Source of the DNA: Toxorhynchites rutilus septentrionalis
Lineage: Eukaryota > Arthropoda > Insecta > Diptera > Culicidae
Length of the DNA: 64,000 bases
Assembly: GCF_029784135.1 (NCBI RefSeq)
Contig: NC_073746.1
Location: forward strand, 69,377,042 to 69,441,041
Reading direction: 5' to 3'
Translations under genes and position numbers: made by a program
Shown: positions 1-10,433 of the stretch, piece by piece
How positions within the stretch are numbered: the stretch's first letter is position 1
How the letters are laid out: every line of letters starts with the position of its first letter
The notes under the pieces: model-generated
What the model was told of the DNA's origin: nothing
Database searches by the model: none
The model's input: only the letters and a program-made list of their open reading frames with translations

Positions 1-462
1 ACAAGTCATCGAACAAAACGGCGCATCTTTGATTTAAAACAGATGATTGTAACTAATTTTATGAACAAATGAAAATTCAAAAAAAATACCGCAGGACTTT
101 TTTGACAGCCTAATATAAAGAAAACGCGATCGAATAAAAGCTGTGTACGCATTCAGGGTAACATTCATATCAAACGACTAAAACAAAAATTAGAATCTGT
201 GTATTATACCAAAGTATCGAAACGGTTTTCTTTTCTCGATGTTGTGATATTAAATTTTAAGAAATAAAAGATAGATAAGCAAAATGGTTTGATTTCAAGT
301 TTTAAATGAAAGAGGACAGTATATTCTAAGTATTTTCTCTCTAGACTTTTCGGAAGTAGATTAAAATTTTTCGTCTAATAAAATGAAGAAAATTGGAAAA
401 CTGGAGAAAAATATAGAATTTATTTCATGATAAAGAGCCATCTTTTCGTCTAACACACTGCA
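1..462. other. AT-rich intergenic DNA, no gene seen
   Basis: No open frame or RNA gene is supported. From about position 300 there are weak matches to the satellite unit that follows (an AAATGAAAG-like start, then ATTTTCTC), so this may be a degenerate edge of the array. Confidence 0.5.
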
Positions 463-636
463 AAATGGCGGATCGCATATTTTCTCAAAACCTCATCAAT
501 ATGGGTTTTCCAAAACTCCATCAATATGGGTATCAAATGAAAGGGATTGACTAGTAGAATACGGTTATTTAAGAAAAATGCAAATCCAAGATGACTGCCA
601 CTATAAAATGGCGGACTACATATTTTCTCAAAACTT

Positions 637-793
637 TTTTTTTTTTTTTTGTCTGTATTATAGTGATTTTCAACTCATTTGGCTGGTTCGTCACTTTTTA
701 CTTCCATTTTTGGAAGAATGTCGGGAGTGAGAATTGAACTCGTGACCTTTAGCGTGAGAGGCATGGATGTTACCACTACGCCAGATCGCCTCC
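637..793 (-). mobile_element. tRNA-derived SINE, family A (copy 1)
   Basis: On the minus strand the head reads GGAGGCGATC followed by TGGCGTAGTGGT, an A-box-like polymerase III motif. A B-box-like GAGTTCAATTCTC follows, and the element ends in a long A run (the T run at 635-650 on the plus strand). The 12-bp duplication TTCTCAAAACTT flanks it (625-636 and 794-805) and is satellite sequence. A second copy is at 56367-56527. It carries no protein and would rely on LINE machinery to move. Confidence 0.85.
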
Positions 794-830
794 TTCTCAA
801 AACTTCATTAATATAGGTATCAAATGAAGA

Positions 831-2303
831 GCGCGCAGACAGGAGACCTAGACGGCGTTGAGGAGGACTACACCGGTGCAATGAACAACGACGACGTACC
901 ACCCCCGACGATGGGTGAAGTTAAGGAGGCCATTAATCAGCTCAAGAACCACAAAGCAGCTGGTAAGGATGGCCTCGTAGCGGAGCTCTTCAAGGGAGGG
1001 CCGAGAAAACTTGTAGAGTGTATGCACCGGTTGATAGTCAGGATCTGGGACACAGAACAGCTACCGGAGGAGTGGAAGGACGGGGTAATCTGCCCCATCT
1101 ATAAAAAAGGCGACAAGTTGGATTGTGGGAACTATCGTGCCATCACAATCCTGAATGGTGCCTACAAAATTTTGTCTCAGATCCTCTTCCGCCGCCTATC
1201 GCCAATAGTAAGTAGATTTGTGGGAAGTTATCAGGCCGGATTCATGCCCGGTTGCTCGACGACGGACCAGATTTTTACACTGCGGCAGATCATCTAAAAG
1301 TGCCGCGAGTATCAAGTCCCTACACACCACATCTTCGTCGACTTCAAGGCCGCATATGATACAATCGACCGACGACAGCTATGGAGGATCATGGACGAAC
1401 ACGACTTTCCCCGAAAGCTGACAAGACTGATTCAGTCAACGATGAACGGTGTGCGGTGCAGTGTGCGGATCTCAGGTGAGCTGTCGGAATCATTTGAGAC
1501 TCACAGGGCAAGGCGATGGAATCTCCTGTCTGCTCTTCAACATGGCGCTGGAAGGTGTTATGCGGAGAACGGGCTTCAACATGCGGGGCACGATTTTCAA
1601 CAAGTCTAGTCAGTTTATCTGCTTCGCCGACGACGTGGACATAATCGGAAGAACACATGCGACGGTAGCCGACTTGTATACCCGACTGAAACACGAAGCA
1701 GGGCTGATTGGGCTTGGGATAAATGCGTCTAGGACTAAATACATGCTTGCAGGAGGGACTGATCGCAACAGAGATCTTCTTGGTAGTAGTGTTGTGATCG
1801 ACGGCGACGAACTCGAGGTGGTAGAGGAATTTGTCTACCTTGGCTCGTTGATAACAACTGACAACAACAACAGCAGTTAAATTCGAAGACGCATTGTCAA
1901 TGGAAGTCGAGCCTACTATGGGCTCCGCAAATCCTTGAGGTCCAACAAACTCCGACCCCGTACGAAGTTTGGAGTTTTCGAACGCCGAGTGCTCAGAACA
2001 ATATACGGTGGTGTACAGGAAAGCGGAGTATGGAGAAGGAGAATGAACCACGAACCCAGCATTCAGAAAGTCGCCAAGGCTGGACGAGTGCGATGGGCAG
2101 GGCATGTTGCAAGATTGCCGGACAGCAGCCCTGCAAAGATGGTGTTCGCATCGAATCCGGTAGGAACAAGAAGGAGAGGAGCCCAGCGAGCGAGGTGGTT
2201 GGACCAGGTGGAGCAGGACTTGGCAAGAATCGGTGCAGCCGGGAGTTGGAGAACTGCAGCCATGGATCGGGATTATTGGCGAAAAATTGTGAAGAAGATC
2301 TAA
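831..2303 (+). pseudogene. RTE-type reverse transcriptase, broken
   Basis: This would be the reverse transcriptase of the surrounding LINE. Readable blocks, in order, are the finger region (HKAAGKDGLVAELF), STTDQIFTLRQII, the motif A block DFKAAYDTID, the catalytic FADDVDIIG, and a C-terminal block (RWAGHVARLPD, ending DRDYWRKIVKKI). An in-frame TAA at 1295 interrupts the first block. A frameshift lies near 1480-1520, just before the GDGISCLLFNMALEG block. A second stop is at 1878, followed by a deletion that joins the connection region directly to ERRVLRTIYGG. The apurinic endonuclease domain is absent through 5' truncation. It cannot make a working enzyme. The apparent start at 824 lies in the target duplication and is not a real start. 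Confidence 0.85.
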
Positions 2304-2344
2304 TCTGTCAATGGGATGTAGTATCATTATAAATAAATAAAATT
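831..2344 (+). mobile_element. 5'-truncated RTE-like LINE
   Basis: It begins inside the reverse transcriptase domain and ends with a very short 3' UTR and an (ATAA)-type simple tail, as RTE-clade LINEs do. The 9-bp duplication AAATGAAGA flanks it (822-830 and 2345-2353). Its insertion split a satellite unit. The clade call rests on reverse transcriptase phrases and the C-terminal region, so closely related clades are not excluded. Confidence 0.85.
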
Positions 2345-2585
2345 AAATGAAGAAGCTTGACTTGCAGAATACGGTTAATTATGGTAAATGTAATTCCAAG
2401 ATGGCTGCCACTACAAAATGGCGGACTACATATTTTCTCAAAACCCTATTATTATGGGTAACAAATGAAAGGGCTTGACTAGTGGAACACAGTTATTTAT
2501 GGAAAAATGCAAATCTATGATGGCTGCCACTATCAAATGGCGGGCTGCATATTTTCTCAAAACCCGATTAATATGGGTATCAAAT

Positions 2586-5349
2586 CTCACTCTCAGCCAT
2601 ACGAAAACCCAACAAGCCGGCTTGCGATCACAACTCGTATAGGCCGATTGCAATGTTATCCTGTATTCGCAAATTGTTAGAGAAAATGATTCTACTTCGT
2701 TTAGACAAGTGGGTCGAAACGAACAATTTGCTGTCAAATACGCAGTTTGGCTTCCGCCGAGGTAAAGGGACGAATGATTGTCTCGCGCTGCTATCTTCTG
2801 AAATCCAAATCGCATTTGCTCGCAAAGAACAAATGGCTTCCGTTTTTCTCGATATCAAAGGGGCATTTGATTCAGTTTCCATGGAAATTCTCTCAGAGAA
2901 GCTTCATAATCGTGGACTTTCACCAATTCTGAATAATTTCCTGTACAATTTACTGTCAGAAAAGCACATGAATTTCTCTCATGGCAACTCAAAATCTTCT
3001 CGTTACAGTTTTATGGGCCTACCGCAAGGCTCCTGCCTAAGCCCCCTCTTGTACAGTTTTTACGTCAATGATATGGATGATTGTCTAACTAGAGACTGCA
3101 CGCTGATACAACTTGCAGACGATGGAGTTATTTCCATCACGGGTACTAATCCCGTCGCTCTGCAAAAGTCGTTGCAAGATACCATGAACAATCTGTTCAC
3201 GTGGGCCCTCAAGCTGGGTATCGAATTCTCTACGGAGAAAACTGAAATGGTCGTTTTTTCTAGGAAGCACGAACCCGCCCAATTCCAGCTTTACCTATCC
3301 GGCAAAACGATCCAACACTCTATGTTTTTCAAATACCTGGGTGTATATTTTGATTCTAAGTGTACCTGGGGGAGACACATTGCGTATTTGAAACAGAAAT
3401 GCCAGCAAAGAATCAATGTTCTCCAAACAATAACCGGAACATGGTGGGGTGCCCATCCAGGAGACCTCATTCAGTTGTACAAAACAACGATATTGTCAGT
3501 GTTAGAATATGGCAGTTTTTGCTTCCGATCAGCTGCCAGGATTCATATTCTCAAGCTGGAGAGGATACAATATCGTTGCTTGCGTATAGCCATGGGGTGT
3601 TTGCATTCGACACATACGATGAGTCTCGAAGTTTTGGCAGGAGTACCCCCGCTTACTCTTCGGTTCACAGAATTATCCTACAGATTTCTCATCCGTTGCA
3701 AGATCATGAATCCATTGGTGATTGATAACTTCGAAAATCTACTCCAGCTGACTCCTCAGTCAAGTTTTATGTCTTTATACCATGAGTACCTTACCCACGA
3801 CGTGCACCCTTCACCAGGCATCTCCAACCAAGTTTGCTTCCCATACTTTTGCAATTCCTCTGTCATTTTTGATCTGTCCATGCGACAAAAAATCCATGGA
3901 ATACCAGATCACCTGCGCTCCAATGTTATTCCGTCGATATTTTCGGAAAAATATGGGAAAGTTGGATCTGATAAAATGTTCTTTACTGACGGTTCATACA
4001 TAATCGGGTCCACTGGCTTCGGCATCTTCAATGAAAATTCCAGTGCCTCTTTCAAACTCAAAGATCCTTGTTCCGTGTATGTCGCAGAAATGGGTGCGAT
4101 ATACTATGCTCTAGGGATCATTGAAATACTGCCCATCGACCATTATTTTATTTTTTCAGACAGTCTCAGCTCAATAGAGGCAATCCGCTCAATGAAAGTT
4201 GATAAACGCTCATCTTATTTCCTAACAAGAATAAGACATCTATTGAGTGTTTTGGTCGAAAAATTATTCAAGATTACCTTAGCATGGGTTCCCTCTCATT
4301 GCTCGATTCCGGGGAATGAGAAAGCGGACTCGCTAGCTAAGGTGGGCGCTTCAGAAGGCACACTTTTTGAAAGGCAAATTGCCTATAACGAATTCTTTCA
4401 CATTCCTCGTCAGGACACACTCGTTAGTTGGCAGCGCATGTGGAGTGAAGATGAGTTCGGTCGTTGGTTACACACGATTATCCCTAAGGTCTCGACGAGT
4501 GCATGGTTCAAGGGATTGAATGTAGGTCGTGATTTCATTAGCGTGATATCTCGGCTTATGTCCAATCACTACAACCTAAACGCGCATCTCTATCGCATTG
4601 GGCTCGCAGCAAACAATCTTTGTGATTGTGGCGATGGCTACCACGACATCGAGCATGTTGTCTGGTCGTGTATCCGGTTCCATGCTGCTCGCTCTCAGCT
4701 CTCTAGAGCACTGAGAGCAAAAGGCAGACAATCGGATATCCCCGTCCGGGATATCTTAGGTAGCCGGGATCCTGATCTTCTGCTTCATCTATACCTGTTC
4801 CTCAGAAACGCCGATGTCAACGTTTAATGATGTTTCCTTCGTTGTGTCCCCGTTTCATAACCCTCCTACCCGATCGATAAACTTTTACTTAGTCGCGGCA
4901 ATACATACACACACTCTTTACAGATGCACGGGCCAAAGGTTGTGCAGTCCACTGATCATTCAACAAGAGCCAAAGGTTGTACCGCTTATGACAACTCTAC
5001 ACGAACTGATGATTGCGCCGGCTAGTGACCATTCTATCCTGGATTCCTCGAGTCGAGAAAGACGCACCACGCTAGATATGGGGTACAGACTAGGGAGCGT
5101 TGCTGATTAATGGTCAGCTGCATCCCAATAGGAAGTAGCCCGTGTCGGGCACACGTATAGAGCATCGAAGACTGCAACATATCAATTATGAGAACACTTG
5201 TAATACTAACCTCGAGCCAACCGCGAGTAATCGGTTACATATTACTAACATAGTTGTAAGACAAAAATTGTCAAAATATTGGACTCCCGGCCCCGTCAGG
5301 CTAACGCCACATGTGCCTTAATAAAAAATATATTTTGGAAAAAAAAAAA
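2586..5349 (+). mobile_element. 5'-truncated I-group LINE with RNase H
   Basis: It starts abruptly in satellite sequence inside the reverse transcriptase domain and ends with AATAAA-like sequence near 5323 and a 13-base A run. The flanking bases AAAT may be a short target duplication. The 3' UTR runs from 4828 to about 5336. A related minus-strand copy is at 35827-37525, so this family is active or recently active in this genome. Confidence 0.85.
2587..4827 (+). CDS. LINE ORF2 fragment: reverse transcriptase plus RNase H
   Basis: The frame is open from the 5' truncation point to a TAA at 4825. The first methionine (2653) is internal, because SYRPIA just before it is a normal part of the reverse transcriptase. 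Seen in order from that methionine: GFRRGKGTNDC, motif A FLDIKGAFDSV, motif B GLPQGSCLSPLLYSF, and the catalytic LADDG with leucine in place of the usual phenylalanine or tyrosine. An RNase H domain follows, with Asp near residue 443 (FFTDGSY), Glu near 479 (VAEMGAI), Asp near 502 (FSDSLSS) and Asp near 558 (GNEKADSLAK). A C-terminal zinc-knuckle-like CDCGDGYHDIEHVVWSC ends the protein. RNase H after the reverse transcriptase is typical of the I group (I, Loner, LOA and relatives). No stop or frameshift is seen, but the endonuclease and ORF1 are missing, so it is a dead-on-arrival copy. Confidence 0.88.
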   Translation, partial: SLSAIRKPNKPACDHNSYRPIAMLSCIRKLLEKMILLRLDKWVETNNLLSNTQFGFRRGKGTNDCLALLSSEIQIAFARKEQMASVFLDIKGAFDSVSMEILSEKLHNRGLSPILNNFLYNLLSEKHMNFSHGNSKSSRYSFMGLPQGSCLSPLLYSFYVNDMDDCLTRDCTLIQLADDGVISITGTNPVALQKSLQDTMNNLFTWALKLGIEFSTEKTEMVVFSRKHEPAQFQLYLSGKTIQHSMFFKYLGVYFDSKCTWGRHIAYLKQKCQQRINVLQTITGTWWGAHPGDLIQLYKTTILSVLEYGSFCFRSAARIHILKLERIQYRCLRIAMGCLHSTHTMSLEVLAGVPPLTLRFTELSYRFLIRCKIMNPLVIDNFENLLQLTPQSSFMSLYHEYLTHDVHPSPGISNQVCFPYFCNSSVIFDLSMRQKIHGIPDHLRSNVIPSIFSEKYGKVGSDKMFFTDGSYIIGSTGFGIFNENSSASFKLKDPCSVYVAEMGAIYYALGIIEILPIDHYFIFSDSLSSIEAIRSMKVDKRSSYFLTRIRHLLSVLVEKLFKITLAWVPSHCSIPGNEKADSLAKVGASEGTLFERQIAYNEFFHIPRQDTLVSWQRMWSEDEFGRWLHTIIPKVSTSAWFKGLNVGRDFISVISRLMSNHYNLNAHLYRIGLAANNLCDCGDGYHDIEHVVWSCIRFHAARSQLSRALRAKGRQSDIPVRDILGSRDPDLLLHLYLFLRNADVNV

Positions 5350-5817
5350 AAATGAAAGGGCTTGAATAGTAGAGCAGTAGATCATGAAAAATCTAAATCC
5401 AAGATGGCCGCAATCAAAAAATAGAAAATTACTTTATTAAACGGTTTTATTTAGCTTGAACTGTTCGTATGTATGTTTGTAAGTCTGTAGGGTTGTCCCA
5501 CATTAATAGAAATTTGACCAACAGGAACTGATCGAATTTATGAAATACCTTTATCTCTGCTGTCACTTTAAAACTGCTTATCTTGAAAAATCCAATTTGG
5601 CCGCTTTAAAACTGCTAGCTGATTCCATAATATCTCAAAAAAAAAGGTTGATTGAGATATGTGTATCAAACGAACGAACTTGACTTGGAGAACACACTAT
5701 GTATTTTCTGCAATCCACTCAATATCGGTATCAAATGAAATTTTTTGACTGATAGAGTACAGTGCAATGGTTTTATTGGAGAGAAATATTCTAATAAAAC
5801 AGATTATGTACTAAAAA

Positions 5818-6047
5818 CTAGAAAACAATTAGGCAAGTAATAGTTAGCAGTTATCACACCTCTCCTTCATTGGTCTAGGGTATTGATAAGACTAAAAGAA
5901 AATCGGGGGGCACGTTGGATTTCCATCATCCACAATTAGCGACTTCATCATGTGTCCCACGATTTTATTTTAGTCCTATCAATGCCCTAGACTAATGAAG
6001 GAGAAGTGTGATAACTGTTAACTACTACTTGCCTAATTATTTTCTAG
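5818..6047. mobile_element. Foldback MITE with ~85-bp inverted repeats
   Basis: The ends read CTAGAAAACAATTAGGCAAG and the reverse complement CTTGCCTAATTATTTTCTAG. The arms stay nearly complementary for about 85 bases, including TTATCACACCTCTCCTTCAT against ATGAAGGAGAAGTGTGATAA. The ~60-bp centre has no open frame. The superfamily is not clear; TA may be the target. Confidence 0.75.
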
Positions 6048-7064
6048 CCTAATTATTATTATGTTTAATCACAATTATTATGTTTAATCACAATTAAATC
6101 GTTTAACTTAAAAAGTTTTTTTTTACTTATTTTTTTAATGCATACGTTGGCACTAAAATTGTTGGCTTCGAATTTTCAAATATTCCATTCGATAATTTGA
6201 AGAAAATTCCAAGCGTAAACAATATCTGTACCACCTAAAAATTACAACTATGTGCGGATATGTTGAAAGAAATAATACAGATCAGATTTAATTGCAGGGA
6301 CACATGTTAGGAATTTTGTGAATAAATGAGACTCGATGTTCACATAACGTAAATACATAAAGTTTGTTTTTGTTTATTTTTGGGTGTCGCGCGATAGACC
6401 TTTGACCATCTGGTCACTTTATGTTATGCGCTACCCGAAAATAAAGAGATAAAAAAAAATTACCGGATTTTCCTCTTAAAGTCAAATTCCAATAACGTTC
6501 GATAATATATTTCGCCAAATTTACAAACAAATTTATGTTCAAATTTATACCGAATTGCTCCAATTCCCTAAAGTTACTAAAGTTAGTAATTGTTTTAAGA
6601 GAATATTTGCCAACAAACTCAACAGATTCAAAAAAGGTATATTCTCCATGGTTCACCACAAGCACTGGTAATCATTCGATCAACTCTTTTCGATGAATTT
6701 TCGACAAACAGTCGCTTGAGCTTGGGTAGACTGTACAATTCGTAGTTGCTCTCCGTGATTGACCTGAACCAACTAAATTGCACAAAGAACACACAGAATG
6801 ACGCTTGGGACTAGCAAATCATTCTCGTTGAGCAATTTTCGGTGATTCGAGCTTTAAATGGTCAATAACGACGCCGGCCACGTCCTTACAGTCACCAGGG
6901 GAAGGGAAGGAATGTTAGTGCGATACTCGCCGCCCGAAGGCTAGAAGGGTCGCCTCTATAGTTTGGTTCCCTAGCGTTTATCATGGAAAGGATAGTTGTT
7001 AGTGGAAATGATTAAGAAAAATCGGAGTTCACTGCGGTAAGTGATGTGATTCTTACAACGTGAA
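6048..7064. other. Intergenic DNA, no supported gene
   Basis: AT-rich sequence with a repeated ATTATTATGTTTAATCACAA near 6055-6092. An 83-codon minus-strand frame (6414-6665) has no recognisable domain or flanking splice or promoter context and is not called a gene. Confidence 0.5.
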
Positions 7065-7334
7065 CTCTCAACCAGTGGCGTAGCGTGACCGGGTGACACC
7101 CGGGGCGGATTACTAGGGTCTCACCTCTCTATAATACTTAGTTTTCGTTTTTGAATGAAAAATCGAACAGTTACAAAATAAGAAAATAAATAAAATATGA
7201 GTTATTCGTGGATGTCGAAATATTACTCAAATAAATCTTATCATATAAATATCTTTGGGAGCTGAGACTGACACTGATATTGTACAAATGCTTCTCGTTA
7301 AGGGAGCTTTCACTCAATTATTTTTAAATTTCGG

Positions 7335-7745
7335 GCTCAATGGAATACGCAGCAATAAGCCTCCGAACCGATTGTTGGAAGTCCGAGCCAATTCTTCGTG
7401 ATGAACTGTAACACATTCAATGCAATCTTATCAATGACATCATTAGAATTAATTTCAGCGGCCTTCAAATGTCTACGAAGCCTTGGCATCACTAGCAAAA
7501 GCTGCCTTTCCGAAACTTCATAGTTGCCAATTTGTCAAATCGTTTTTTCATTTCGGTGTCAGGTACTCATAACATGTGTCGAGCTTGAATTGCCTCCAAA
7601 ATTTCGGCTTCTTTTTTAAACGATTTTGACCGTTCTTGTAATTCCTGATGAAAATGAATAATGCACTCCAACATTCCCTCTTCCATCGTTGGACCAGGCC
7701 CGGAAAGTCTTTCACCTGATATTCTCATCTTATGAGGAATTCTCC
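7335..7745 (-). pseudogene. Decayed transposase-like coding fragment in the hAT element
   Basis: Two minus-strand blocks look protein-coding. The block from 7745 down to 7567 contains RRIPHKMRISGERL and MLECIIHFHQELQERSKSF, then a stop. After a frame change, the block from about 7510 down to 7335 contains SERQLLLVMPRLRRHLKAA and DVIDKIALNVLQFITKNWL, then a stop. The arrangement (a basic segment, a hydrophobic-aromatic helix, then a repeated Leu-rich region) is compatible with hAT transposases of the DUF4371 group, but no catalytic motif is seen. The assignment is inferred mainly from the hAT boundaries. Other sources, including a captured host fragment, are possible. Confidence 0.4.
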
Positions 7746-8049
7746 TTTTGGTAGCAAATTTTTAATCATTGGATTTTAATAAAACCATCTTAATGGCCGT
7801 TTCGACTAGACTGTTCCTTTTAACAGCGAGAAAAATTACCAGTGCATTTAGTCTGATCACAAAGCAAAATCATGTCGTACTCATGAGCCCAAAGAGTTGT
7901 CTACAAACCCTATGGGTACGGTTTTTTTGTTTTGCTTTCTCAACAAATCCTGAACTCCTTCACGAACGGGACTTCATGAAAACTAAACCCTGACCTTCCA
8001 GTTATTAAAGGATGTCGTTATTAAAATCTGCAGTTTTTCCACTCAAAAC

Positions 8050-8545
8050 GAAAAAAAAACATGGAATGGGTTTTATCTATGATATAACCGCAAGATTAAC
8101 GCAAGGCTACCATTAGCTCAGCAATCATTTGTTTGAAGTTGCATCTAAATCAATTCTCAATAAATGGATGAATGTATATTTTGTTTTCCCTTTCCCTTTT
8201 TCACGGCAGCCAAAGAGAAACGGGTTGATCAGCTGACGCATCATGCACCGAACCGCACCGTAGACCAATCAAGACTGAAATGAAATTTCAAGAAGCTATC
8301 GCTATTTATAATGATTTAAATGGTTTGCTTTCGAAGCCAGTTTGAGCTACTGAAACAAGTTTTTATGGCCGATAAGTGAAAAACATCTCTCGCAGATCTT
8401 TTATCTTCCGAATAACGTTATTTTCGTAGTACTTCGTTCATCCGGTAGAGAGATATTAACGTTCGAAACCTTGTACTTCGAACATCACACTCTCGTTTTC
8501 GAGACCTAGAATTTACACCCCAGTATAGAAATTAAAGATGTAGTA
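8050..8545. repeat. Copy of a dispersed repeat related to 15556-16613
   Basis: The segment contains GGGTTTTATCTATGATATAA and TTTGTTTGAAGTTGCATCTA, matching the minus strand near 16540-16640. Farther on it has TCTCGTTTTCGAGACCTAGA and TTTACACCCCAGTATAGAAA, inverted matches to the left end of the 15556 element. It lies inside the 7073-8799 hAT element. Confidence 0.5.
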
Positions 8546-8807
8546 TGGCGAAATAATGAACATAAAAACCAAGAAAGATTCTGTAATATGAACTTTTCCA
8601 TAGTGAATTGTTTTATTAGATAATACTATAAGTCACAATCGGTTACCTTTATTCAAAATCATGATATTTTTACAATATACTTTATACATACAATATAGTT
8701 TATATATACTTGTCATGGTCATGGAAATGACCCCTCTAAGGGTGACACCCGGGGCAGACCACTCCCTCCGCCCTCCCCTCGCCCTACACTACGCAGCTGC
8801 TCTCAAC

Positions 8808-9245
8808 TATTCGGCGAAATGAGATTTGAAGAAAATATACATTCTTCCTGTATATCAGAGCATTTTTTATAATCGAAATTAATATTGATGTTTGAAGTGG
8901 TTCTACACAAAAGTATCTAGCCGATTTGAATATTTATTCAAAAATGAAAGAAATGAAAAAATCCGTAGAAATACGTAGAAATCCGTAGATCTGAAAAAAT
9001 TCTACGTATTTTTGATTCTATTAGTTGAGGAATAGATACGATTTCTGTGGCATTACTGGTCTGCTTCGTTTTTCTTTAGTATCAGCTTGAAGGTAAAAAA
9101 TTAGGTCTTAACGAATAGTTATCATCGAACTCGTTCGGTTAAAACCCCTTTTGGGGATTAAGAGGGGCCCAAAATCATTTTATAAAAAAAAAATAACACA
9201 CGTTTCGAGCCAAAATGTTTTCTTCCAATGATGTATTCCACCCGA
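8808..9245. other. Intergenic DNA downstream of the protease gene
   Basis: It holds a local repeat of CCGTAGAAATACGTAGAAAT near 8960-8990. It probably contains the 3' end of the protease transcript, which is on the minus strand, but no canonical AATAAA was found close to the stop codon. Confidence 0.4.
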
Positions 9246-10433
9246 TCACCAAATAGGAAACATAATTCGATGATCGTTTTCAACCTCGGCTGCGAGCTTC
9301 GGCTCAATCCTACGTTCACCCGGCCACACTTCACCCTCAATCCAATCAATGTAGCGGGCCACCTCGGTATAAATGGAATCCGTTCGTCCTACTCCGCACG
9401 AGTTACCGACCGAAGTAACGCCCACTATATGGAGGACACAAGTGCTGGAATCCGTGACAACCTGTATGGGCCCTCCGGAGTCCCCGTTGCATGTATCTTT
9501 CGCTTCCTGCTGACTTCCCACGCAAAGTTGTTCGTCACGAATTCCTTGTTTGAACAGCTTTGTCCCTGCAAATTTTTCCTCGCAGCTAGTTTTGTTCATA
9601 ACATCAAGAGTCACCTTCATCAAGATCGACGATCCGTTACCGGCTGTGGATACATAAAAGGAAATTAACATCTCCATCGTTGCTGTGGCGTACTTCTCAC
9701 CAAACTCCGTCAAACCGAAACCGGTTGCTATCACAGTGGACTGGTTCAGGGGTACACTTGTCCACAGACATGCGGGTCGCATAAAACTGGAGAACATCAC
9801 CGCGGTGTTCAGCCTCACCAGTGCAATATCATGATACGAGAGACGCAGCGTGTAGTTCGGATGTCGCACCATTTCGTCAACCTCGAAATCGACCTGACTC
9901 TCGTCTTCCCGCAAATCATGTTCCCCCAAGCGGACAACGGTGGGATCTTCGCAATGTGCCGCGGTTAACACGTGCCGCTCACTGATCAGCGATCCGCCGC
10001 AGAAGAAATCGATTTCCTCGGGGCTGCTCTCCTTGATCAATCCCAACAAGGCTTGGTGCGGAAACTCACCTCTCTTTGCTGCCTCTCCGTTCACAATCAG
10101 ATCAACCGAGGTGGAGCAATTGCTCGATTCGAATTTTATGACAAACGGATTTAGGAGCAATGGTGAAGCGATCGTTGTGCGCATATTTTTCGCGATGTAT
10201 TCTCGACATTCTGTAATTATGAATTGTTAAACCGATCGACTGACGGAAGCTTGATTTACTTACGTACTTGTCTCGGCGATTCGTGCCGTGGTGGCTACCG
10301 AGAATCATCAAAATCAACTATTGAATGATTAGAACAATTTATCAACATCATCAATAAACTCACCCTGTGAGCTGACCCCACGTAAAGCACAGAAACCGAG
10401 GAGAAGCAGCGCCAAACGATAAGACGAATACAT
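9246..10433 (-). CDS. Snake-like secreted trypsin-type serine protease
   Basis: Four coding exons are inferred on the minus strand: 10364-10433, 10268-10294 (a 27-nt microexon), 9701-10210 and 9246-9643, joining in phase to 334 codons. Introns are 69, 57 and 57 nt with GT-AG ends. Exon 1 encodes MYSSYRLALLLLGFCALRGV, a signal peptide. KCREYIAKN follows from exons 2-3, as in Snake-like proteins that lack a full clip domain. The catalytic domain starts IVNGEAAKRGEFPH and has the triad TAAHC, HDIALVRL and GDSGGP. Asp six residues before the catalytic Ser (DTCNGDSGGP) predicts trypsin-like specificity. The zymogen would be cut after Leu. The last intron (9644-9700) is in frame and without stops, so the unspliced frame gains 19 codons. 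Removing it restores the family-like TEFAGNGSSILMKVTLDVM. Members act in extracellular cascades such as immunity or melanisation; the exact role is inferred. Confidence 0.88.

Larger units (their letters stand above)
463..5780. repeat. ~120-bp satellite array broken by three retroelements
   Basis: Repeating landmarks are AAATGAAAGGGCTTGACTAG, then AATACGGTTATTTA, CCAAGATGGCTGCCACTA, AAATGGCGGACTACATATTT and TCTCAAAACC with ATTAATATGGGTATC. Clear units lie at 463-636, 794-830, 2345-2585 and 5350-5420, with degenerate ones to about 5780. The breaks coincide exactly with a SINE (637-793), an RTE-type LINE (831-2344) and an I-type LINE (2586-5349), each flanked by duplicated satellite bases. Unit length and copy number are by eye. 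Function unknown. Confidence 0.85.
7073..8799 (-). mobile_element. hAT transposon relic with perfect 8-bp TSD
   Basis: The left end reads CAGTGGCGTAGC and the right end is the complement of CAGCTGCGTAG, with a shared subterminal GGGTGACACCCGGGGC. The 8-bp duplication CTCTCAAC lies at 7065-7072 and 8800-8807, diagnostic of hAT-type insertion. The interior carries decayed minus-strand coding sequence. A related 186-bp MITE with the same kind of end is at 21240-21425. Confidence 0.88.

Noticed and set aside
1389..2327. 312-codon minus-strand frame
   Set aside because: It is the shadow of the RTE reverse transcriptase on the opposite strand, with no domain of its own.
2587..4827. Domesticated host reverse transcriptase/RNase H gene
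   Set aside because: The long open frame is explained by a recent 5'-truncated LINE with poly-A tail in satellite DNA; no promoter or start codon.
6414..6665. 83-codon protein on the minus strand
   Set aside because: AT-rich frame without domain, splice sites or promoter support; expected by chance.
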